Shown: positions 56,901 to 64,000 of the stretch, piece by piece
Position numbering within the stretch: the stretch's first letter is position 1
Layout of the letters: each line of letters begins with the position of its first letter
DNA from: Inia geoffrensis
Lineage: Eukaryota; Chordata; Mammalia; Artiodactyla; Iniidae
Assembly (NCBI GenBank): GCA_036417435.1
Contig: CM070904.1
Coordinates: 65,750,908 to 65,814,907 of the forward strand
Direction: 5' to 3'
Length of the DNA: 64,000 nt
Notes under the pieces: model-generated
The model's input: the letters and a program-made list of their open reading frames with translations, nothing else
Told to the model about the DNA's origin: nothing
Databases searched by the model: none
Position numbers and translations under genes: made by a program

Positions 56901-59900
56901 TTAAATTCCATATATATGTGTTAGCATATGGTATTTGTTTTTCTCTTTCTGACTTACTGCACTCTCTATGACAGACTCTAGGTCCATCCACCTCACTACA
57001 AATAACTCAATTTCGTTTCTTTTTATGGCTGAGTAATAGTCCATTGTATATATATGCCACACCTTCTTTATCCATTCATCTGTCGATGGACACTCAGGTT
57101 AATTCCATGTCCTGGCTATTGTAAATAGAACTGCAATGAACATTGTGGTACATCACTCTTTTTGAATTATGGTTTTCTTAGGGTATAGGCCCAGTAGTGG
57201 GATTGCTGAGTCATATGGTAGTTCTATTTGTAGTTTTTTAAGGAACCTCCATACTGTTCTCCATAGTGGCTGTACCAATTTACATTCCCACCAACAGTAC
57301 AAGAGGGTTCCCTTTTCTCCACATCCTCTCCACAATTTATTGTTTGTAGATTTTTTGATGATGGCCATTCTGACTGGTGTGAGGTGATACCTCATTGTAG
57401 TTTTGATTTGCATTTCTCTAATGATTATTGATGTTGAGCATCCTTTCATGTGTTTGTTGGCAATCTGTATATCTTCTTTAGAGAAATGTCTATTTAGATC
57501 TTCTGCCCATTTTTGGATTGGGTTGTTTGTTTTTCTGATGTTGAGCTGCATGAGTTGCTTGTATGTTTGGAGATTAATCCTTTGTCAGTTGATTCATTTG
57601 CAAATTATTCTCCCACTCTGAGGGTTGTCTTTTCGTCCTGTTTATGGTTTCCTTTGCTGTGCCAAAGCTTTTCAGTTTTATTAGGTCCCATTTGTTTATT
57701 TTTGTTTTTATTTCCCTTTCTCTAGGAGGTGTGTCAAAAAGGATCTTGCTGTGATGTATGTCATAGAGTGTTCTGCCTATGTTTTCTTCCAAGAGTTTTA
57801 TAGTGTCTGGCCTCACATTTAGGCCTTTAATCCATTTTGAGTTTATTTTTGTGTATGGTGTTAGGGAATGTTCTAATTTCATTCTTTTACATGTAGCTGT
57901 CCAGTGTTCCCAGCACCACTTATTGAAGAGGCTGTCCTTTCTCCATTGTATATTCTTGTCTCCTTTATCAAAGATAAGGTGACCAGAGGTGCATGGGATT
58001 ATCTCCGGGCTTTCTATACTGTTCCATTGATCTCCATTTCTGTCTTTGTTCCAGTACCATACTGTCTTGATTACTGTAGCTTTGAGTATAGTCTGAAGTC
58101 CAGGAGCCTGATTCCTCCAGCTCCATTTTTCTTTCTAAAGATTGCTTGGCTATTCAGGGTCCTTTGTGTTTCAATACAAATTGTAAAATTTTTTGTTCTA
58201 GTTCTGTGAAAAATGCCATTGGTAGTTTGATAGGGATTGCATTGAATCTGTAGATTGCTTTGGGTAGTATAGTCATTTTCACAATGTTGATTCTTCTAAT
58301 CCAAGAACATGGTATCTCTCTCCATCTGTTTGTATCATCTTTAATTTCTTTCATCAGTGTCTAATAGTTTTCTGCATACAGGACTTTTGTCTCCTTAGGT
58401 AGGTTTATTCCTAGGTACTTTTTTCTTTTTGTTGCACTGGCAAATGGAAGTGCTCCTTAATTTCTCTTTCTCATTTTTCATCATTAGTGTATAGGAATGC
58501 AAGAGATTTCTGTGCATTAAGTTTGTATCCTGCTACTTTACTGACTTCATTGATTAGCTCTAGTAGTTTTCTGGTAGCATCTTTAGGATTCTTTATGTAT
58601 AATATCATGTCATCTGCAAACAGTGACAGCTTTACTTCTTCTTTTCTGCTTTGGATTCCTTTTATTTCTTTTTCTTCTCTGATTGCTGTGGCTAAAACTT
58701 CCAAAACTATGTTGAATAATACTGGTGAGAGTGGACAACCTTGTCTTGTTCCTGATCTTAGTGGAAATGCTTTCAGTTTTTCACCATTGAGGACGATGTT
58801 GGCTGTGGGTTTTTCATATATGGACTTTATTATGTTGAAGTAAGTTCCCTCTATGCCTACTTTCTGGAAGGTTTTTATCATAAATGGGTGTTGAATTTTG
58901 TCAAAAGATTTTTTTTGCATCTATTGGGATGATCATATGGTTTTTCTCCTTCAATTTGTTAATATGGTGTATCACATTGTTTGGTTTACATATACTGAAG
59001 AATCCTTGCATTCCTGGGATAAAACCCACTTGATCATGCTGTATTATCCTTTTAATGTGCTGTTGGATTCTGTTTGCTAGTATTTTGTTGAAGATTTTTG
59101 CATCTATGTTCATCAGTGATAATGGCTTGTAGTTTTCTTTCTTAGTGACCACTTTGTCTGGTTTTGGTATCAGGGTGATGGTGGCCTCGTAGAGTGAGTT
59201 TGGGAGTGTTCCTCCCTCTGCTATATTTTGGAAGAGTTTGAGAAGGATAGGTGTTAGCTCTTCTCTGAATGTTTGATAGAATTCGCCTGTGAAACCATCT
59301 GGTCCTGGACTTTTGATTGTTGGAAGATTTTTTTTTTTTTTTGCGGTATGTGGGCTTCTCACTGTTGTGGCCTCTCCCGTTGCGGAGCACAGGCTCCGGA
59401 CACGCAGGCTCAGCAGCCATGGCTCACGGGCCCAGCCACTCCGCAGCATGTGAGATCTTATGGGACCGGGGCACGAACCCATGTCCCTTGCATCTGCAGG
59501 TGGACTCTCAACCACTGTGCCACCAGAGAAGCCCATGTTGGAAGATTTTTAATCACAATCTCAATTTCAGTGCTTGTGGTTGGTCTGTTTATATTTTCTT
59601 TTCCTTCCTGGTTCAGCCTCGGAAGGTTGTGATTTCTAAGAATTTGTCCATTTTTTCTAGGTTGTCCATTTTATTGGCATATAGCTGCTTGTAGTAATCT
59701 CTCATGATCCTTTTTTATTTCTGCAGTGTCAGTTGTTACTTCTCTTGTTTCATTTCTAATTCTATTGATTTGAGTCTTCTCCCTTTTTTTCTTGAAGAGT
59801 CTAGCTAATGGTTTATCAATTTTGTTTATCTTCTCAAAGAACCAGTTTTTAGTTTTATTGATCTTTGCTATTGTGTCCTTCAGTTATTTGTCATTTATTT

Positions 59901-60925
59901 CTGATCTGATCTTTATGATTTCTTTCCTTCTGCTATCTTTGGGGTTTTTTGTTATTCTTACTCTAATTGCTTTAGGTGTAAGGTTATGTTGTTTATTTGA
60001 GATGGTTCTTGTTTATTGAGGTAAGATTTTATGGCTATAAATTTCCCTCTTAGAACTGCTTTTGCTGCATCCCATAACTTTTGGGTTGTCGTGATTTTAT
60101 TGTCATTTGTTTCTAGTTATTTTTTGATTTCTTCTTTGATTTCTTCAGTGATCTCTTGGTTATTAAGTAGTGTATTGTTTAGCCTCCATGTATTTGTAAT
60201 TTTTACAGATTTCTTCCTGTAATTGACATCTAGTCTCACAGCGTTGTGGTTGGAAAAGATACTTGATATGATTTCAATTTTCTTAAACTTACCAAGGCTT
60301 GATTTGTGACCCAGGATATCATCTATCCTGGAGAATGTTCCAAGAGCACTTCAGAAGAAAGTGTATTCTGTTGTTTTTGGATGGACTGTCCTATAAGTAT
60401 CAGTTAAGTCCATGTTGTTTAATGTATCATTTAAAGCTTGTGTTTCCTTCTTTATTTTCATTTTGGATGATCTGTCCATTGGTGAAAGTGGTGTGTTAAA
60501 GTCCCGTACTATGATTGTGTTACTGTCGATTTCCCCTTTTATGGCTGCTAGCATTTGCCTTATGTATTGAGGTGGTCCTATGTTGGGTGCATAAATATTT
60601 ACATTGTTATATCTTCTTCTTGGATTGATCCCTTGATCATTATGTAGTGTTCTTCTGTTTCTTGTAATAATCTTTAAAGTCTATTTTGTCTGATATGAGA
60701 ATTGCTACTCCAGCTTTCTTCTGATTTCCATTTGCATGGAATATCTTTTTCCATCCCCTCACTTTCATTCTGTATGTGTCCCTAGATCTGAAGTGGGTCT
60801 CTTGTGGACAGCATATATACGGGTCTTGTATATTGTATCCATTCAGCCAGTCTATTTCTTTTGGTTGGAGCATTTAATCCATTTACATTTAAGGTAATTA
60901 TCGATATGTATGTTCCTATTACCAT
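56901..60925 (-). pseudogene. L1 ORF2 pseudogene (endonuclease/reverse transcriptase)
   Basis: About 4.0 kb including the nested SINE; without it about 1269 codons, as expected for L1 ORF2p. N-terminal endonuclease begins at 60925 and shows CCPQETHFRSRDTY and RGWKKIFHANGNQKKAGVAIL. The reverse transcriptase retains [50 protein letters not shown] and the catalytic FADD box ([15 protein letters not shown]) within 58471-58920. The C-terminal part has [19 protein letters not shown] and [15 protein letters not shown]. Several frameshifts, stops and the SINE break the frame. Confidence 0.93.
59333..59535 (-). mobile_element. CHR-type SINE nested in L1 ORF2
   Basis: Minus-strand copy inside the reverse transcriptase region: T-run, 'gcggtatgtgggcttctcac', body with more substitutions than the others, 'gtgccaccagagaagccc'. 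Flanked by a perfect 15-bp duplication, tgttggaagattttt (59318-59332 and 59536-59550). It splits the KSPGPDGF segment of ORF2, so it post-dates the L1. Confidence 0.95.
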
Positions 60926-60981
60926 TTTCTTAATCGTTTTGGGTTTGCTATTGTAGGTCTTTTCCTTCTCTTGTTTCTTGC

Positions 60982-61964
60982 CTAGAGAAATTCCTTTGGC
61001 ATTTGTTGGAAAGCTGGTTTGGTAGTGTTGAATTCTTTTAGCTTTTGCTTGTCTGTAAATGTTTTAATTTCTCTGCTGAATCTGAATGAGATCCTTGCTG
61101 GGTAGAGTAATCTTGGTTGTAGATTTTTCCCTTTCATCACTTTAAATATGTCCTGCCACTCCCTTCTGGCTTGCGGAGTTTCTGCTGAAAGATCAGCTGT
61201 TAACCTTATGGGGATTCCCTTGTATGTTATTTGTTGTTTTAGCCTCCATGTGTTTGTATTTTTTACAGATTATAATATTTTAATATTAATATTAAATATT
61301 AATAGTTTTATTTTTAAAATAAATTATTATTGCTGCTTTTAATGTTTTCTCTTTGTATTTAATTTTTGATAGTTTGATTAATACGTGTCTTGGCATGTTT
61401 CTCCTTAGATTTATTCTGTATGGGACTCTCTGTGCTTCCTGGACTTGATTAAGTATTTCTTTTCCCATATTAGGGAAGTTTTCAACTACAATTGCTTCCA
61501 ATATTTTCTCAGTTCCTCTATTTTTCTCTTCCTCTTCTGGGACCCCTATAATTCGAATGTTGGTGCATTTAATGTTGTCCCAGACCTCTCTGAGACTGTC
61601 CTCAATTCTTTTCATTCTTTTTTCTTTATTCTGCTCTGCAGTAGTTATTTCCACTGTTTTATCTTCCAGGTCACTTATCCATTTGTTTTTCTGCCTCAGT
61701 TATTCTGCTATTGATTCCTTCTAGAGAATTTTTAATTTCATTTATTGTGTTGTTCATCATTGTTTGTTTGCCCTTTAGTTCTTCTAGGTCCTTGTTAAAT
61801 GTTTCTTGTATTTTCCCCATTCTATTTCCAAGACTTTGGATCATCTTTACTATCATTACTCTGAAATCTTTTTCAGGTAGACTGCCTATTTCCTCTTTGT
61901 TTGTTTGGTCTGGTGGGTTTTTACCTTGTTCCTTCATCTGCTGTGTGTTTCTCTGTCTTCTCAT
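60982..61964 (-). pseudogene. L1 ORF1 pseudogene with 90-bp insertion
   Basis: Start ATG at 61964: MRRQRNTQQMKEQGKNPP, then the coiled coil (LPEKDFRVMIVKMIQSLGNR, INEIKNSLEGINSRITEAEK). A break near 61670 is followed by the RNA-binding part (IRIIGVPEEEEKNRG, ENFPNMGKEILNQ, RINLRRNMPRH). After LKAA the frame enters inserted DNA (61241-61330) and stops. The remaining C-terminus (LQARREWQDIFKVMKGKNLQ, NTTKPAFQQM) continues beyond it to the stop at 60984-60982. Confidence 0.92.
61241..61330 (-). other. 90-bp insertion in L1 ORF1, partly copied from ORF2
   Basis: Absent from the ORF1 at 14440-14500. The first 31 bases on the plus strand (61241-61271, beginning agcctccatgtgtttgt) match 60181-60211 in ORF2 of the same L1 at 29 of 31 positions in the same orientation, and the bases just before both copies share TTGTTT. 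The remaining ~59 bases are almost pure A/T. Confidence 0.8.
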
Positions 61965-62590
61965 TTTGCTTAACTTACTGTGTTTGGGGTCTCCTTTTCA
62001 CAGGCTCCAGGTTCGTAGTTCCCATTGTTTTTGGTGTCTGCCCCCTGTTGCTAAGGTTGGTTCAGTGGGTTGTGTAGGCTTCCTGATGGAGGGGACTAGT
62101 GTCTGTGTTCTGGAGGATGAGGCTGGATCTTGTCTTTCTGGTAGGCAGCACCACATCCAGTGATGTGGTTTGGGGTGTCTGTGACCTTACTATGATTTTA
62201 GGCAGCCTCTCTGCTAATGGGTGGGGTTGTGTCCCTGTCTTGCTAGTTGTTTGGCATAGGGTGCCCAGCACTGTAGGTTGCTGGTCATTGGAGGAGAGCT
62301 GGGTCTTAGCGTTGAGATGTAGATCTCTGAGACAGCTTTCACTGTTTGATATTACCTGGAGCTGGGAGGTCTCTGGTGGACCAATGTCCTGAACTCGGCT
62401 CTCCCACCTCAGAGGCATAGGCCTAACACCTGGCCAGAGCACCAAGACCCTTTTGAGAAGTCTGAGGTCTTCTGCCAGCATTCAGTAGGTGTTCTGTAGG
62501 AGTTGTTCCATATGTAGGTGTATTTCTGATGTATTTGTGGAGAGGGAGGTGATCTCCACGTCTTACTCCTCTGCCATCTTGAAGGTCTCT
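61965..62590 (-). promoter_or_regulatory. L1 5' UTR (decayed internal promoter)
   Basis: About 620 bp of GC-richer sequence between the canonical L1 5' end and the ORF1 start, where the element's internal promoter would lie. A 139-codon minus-strand frame (62062-62481) runs through it and is not a gene. Activity is not implied. Confidence 0.7.
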
Positions 62591-62739
62591 CTCTCTCAGT
62601 ACTTTTAACCAGAAATTGTGGAATAGTTTAATACCACACTTTAACTTCTTTGCTCTTACATCTAAGCACTGCTCAAATTACTATTGATTAAACATAGGAA
62701 AATGACACATTAGATGCTTTTGGATACAGGGTGCGCTGG
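62591..62739. other. Intergenic flank
   Basis: Short flank after the L1; nothing recognised. Confidence 0.4.
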
Positions 62740-63280
62740 TTGAAAGTAACATAAAACCCTGACAAAACTGGCCTAAGTAATAAGAATGTGTATTTTTCCT
62801 TACTTTAAGCAGCCCAAAGGGTAAAGTGGTTCTACTGTTGGACAATTTAGTAGCATAACATTGAAATCAAAGGCTTAGGATGTTCCTCGTTGTACTCTTC
62901 CATATTCATCTTGTTGGCTTTGTCTTCAGATGGCTCCCCTCTTGACTGAAACATATCTGCTAAGGTTCCAAGCATCCCATGTAGATACAAAAAAATGTTT
63001 AGTGGAAGAAGTGGGACTGTTTCCTCCTGTACATATCTATTTAACAGCAAAAAATTTTTTTCAAAATATGTCCTCTCTTGTCACACTGTGTGGAAATGAG
63101 TCACATGCTCATCTCTAACTAATCTTAGGCAAAGGGAATGAAAAACCTGATTGGCTCAGACTAATCAGAATTTACCCATGAGTCATATGGGAGTCGGGTG
63201 TACCCCTGAACAAAGTTGGGACTCTGCCAGAAAAGAAGAAAGGACAAGGCAGCTGGGAAGGAGGTTACAAATGGCTACCC
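62740..63280 (-). repeat. Ancient interspersed repeat, family unassigned
   Basis: Reverse-complement relative of the element at 8765-9220, sharing on the plus strand 'agatggctcccctcttgact' and 'gagtcacatgctcatctcta', then a 'gattggctcagactaatcag' segment, the mirror of 'ggtgattggttcaggagaga'. Highly diverged. The 67-codon minus-strand frame at 62847-63050 has no domain. Confidence 0.35.
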
Positions 63281-64000
63281 ATTTTAACTATGAGATATAT
63301 AGTTGGGGCCCTGACAATTCATTGCCATTATAAGTCCTACTGTCCTTTTCAGAAGAACAAAGATATTAACCTTGGTGGTTTGGCTCCATTCCAAACTGGA
63401 TAATTGCCTTCTGTTTCTAAAGTTTAAAATAGAGAAACTATTTCTTTTTTCTTCTTAAAGTGTGTGAGAACACATTTCTACTTTAGAAGTGCTATCAGAA
63501 CTGGGACAAGGGGCAAGGTGAGTGAATCACCTAGGGTGCAAAATTTAAGGAGGTACTCACTGACATTTTAGGAGTGCCTCTTTAAATTTTGTGTCCTAGA
63601 TACCTCACTTACCTCCTCCTAGTACAGGCCCTGTGACTATATTATAATGTGGGCCTTCACATGCAATAGACAGAGGTTTTAAATATTAGAAGACTCCAGA
63701 CAATTGTCATTCAGCCTGCAATACCACAATTTTTTTTCCTCTAAGACATCTTGAAAATAATTCACTGCTAATGGAAGGACAATCCTGGCCATTGGGTATA
63801 AAACAAAATATGGCAATAGTTTTTTGAGTCAGTAAAACTTGGTTATAAAATGATTTTTAAAATATTTTTGAAGTCTTGACATGATCAGCACTGGGCGTGA
63901 CCCAAAGATGGAATGAAGAACATGAACGGATGACTGTTTCCTTAGCAACAAGAACCATGTTTTCTTTGAAACAAGAAACCAAAAGAAACTGTTCCCCTAT
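63281..64000. other. Intergenic DNA, nothing recognised
   Basis: AT-rich sequence to the window end; no gene, RNA or confident repeat seen. Confidence 0.5.

Larger units (their letters stand above)
56532..62590 (-). mobile_element. L1 LINE, near full length, inactive
   Basis: About 6.06 kb on the minus strand, roughly 5.75 kb without later insertions. Right edge reads on the minus strand GACCTTCAAGATGGCAGAGG, the canonical L1 5' end, followed by about 620 bp of 5' UTR, ORF1 (61964-60982), ORF2 (60925-56901) and a 3' UTR to the poly-A (plus-strand T-run 56532-56541). Both ORFs are broken. A CHR SINE sits in ORF2 and a 90-bp insertion in ORF1. The 5' UTR differs clearly from that of the L1 at 12947, so the two belong to different subfamilies. 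No unambiguous target duplication. Confidence 0.94.

Noticed and set aside
58901..59536. 211-codon minus-strand frame
   Set aside because: A fusion of antisense-oriented SINE sequence with L1 reverse transcriptase; the two parts belong to different mobile elements and it does not form a gene.
62062..62481. 139-codon minus-strand frame
   Set aside because: Lies wholly inside the L1 5' UTR and matches nothing outside L1.
56500..62645. Shared 'ataccacactt' on both sides of the minus-strand L1 as a target duplication
   Set aside because: The left copy is about 20 bases from the poly-A end and the right copy about 40 bases beyond the L1 5' end, so they do not abut the element; probably coincidence.
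1..64000. A novel gene system, operon or defence island
   Set aside because: Whole-window reading shows only vertebrate repeats and non-coding DNA; no clustered coding regions, no bacterial or viral gene order.

Overview
The window reads as AT-rich, non-coding nuclear DNA from a cetacean, most likely a toothed whale or dolphin. The main evidence is at least eight copies of the long tRNA-derived CHR-type SINE (heads at 2809, 5528, 21257, 25868, 32400, 51838 and 59535) plus shorter CHR-1-like copies at 18525 and 31321. Several are flanked by perfect or near-perfect target-site duplications. A mariner element of the type found in cetartiodactyls and cetartiodactyl-type L1 LINEs agree with this. 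I found no protein-coding gene, no convincing exon chain, no rRNA or functional tRNA gene, no CRISPR array and nothing prokaryotic. The long open frames are translations of transposons, SINEs and microsatellites.

Layout. 1-3.2 kb: old MIR and MER5-like fragments and an ERV-like LTR carrying a SINE. 3.7-5.0 kb: a complete-length but dead mariner with intact TA duplications. 5.5 kb: a young SINE. 5.7-12.9 kb: AT-rich unique DNA with faint ancient repeats. 12.9-15.7 kb: a plus-strand L1 with 5' UTR, ORF1, the start of ORF2 and the 3' end, but about 3 kb deleted internally. 16.6-20.7 kb: stacked old LTR and LINE remains, including an ancient LINE 3' end split by another insertion and an LTR whose tail has become a TCTA satellite. 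21-27.6 kb: SINEs, MIRs, L2 and an MLT2-type LTR. 28.2-28.7 kb: a CpG-retaining block with clustered PBX/MEIS-like motifs, the best candidate for a regulatory element. 31-35 kb: two SINEs, a MIR and a CA repeat. 35.2-43.7 kb: mostly unique DNA with one old L1 tail. 44-50 kb: truncated L1, MIR, L2 and LTR relics. 51-56.5 kb: a young SINE, an old L1 tail, a CATC repeat and Tigger- and MER20-class DNA transposons. 56.5-62.6 kb: an almost full-length minus-strand L1 with broken ORFs, a nested SINE and an unusual 90-bp insertion in ORF1.

Nothing here works together as a gene system. The window is a transposon record: DNA transposons and L2/MIR are the oldest layer, LTRs and L1M relics intermediate, and L1 plus CHR SINEs the youngest. 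The two most interesting signals are the possible conserved enhancer near 28.35 kb and the templated-looking insertion at 61.24-61.33 kb. Repeat family names were recognised from memory of consensus features, not by database search.
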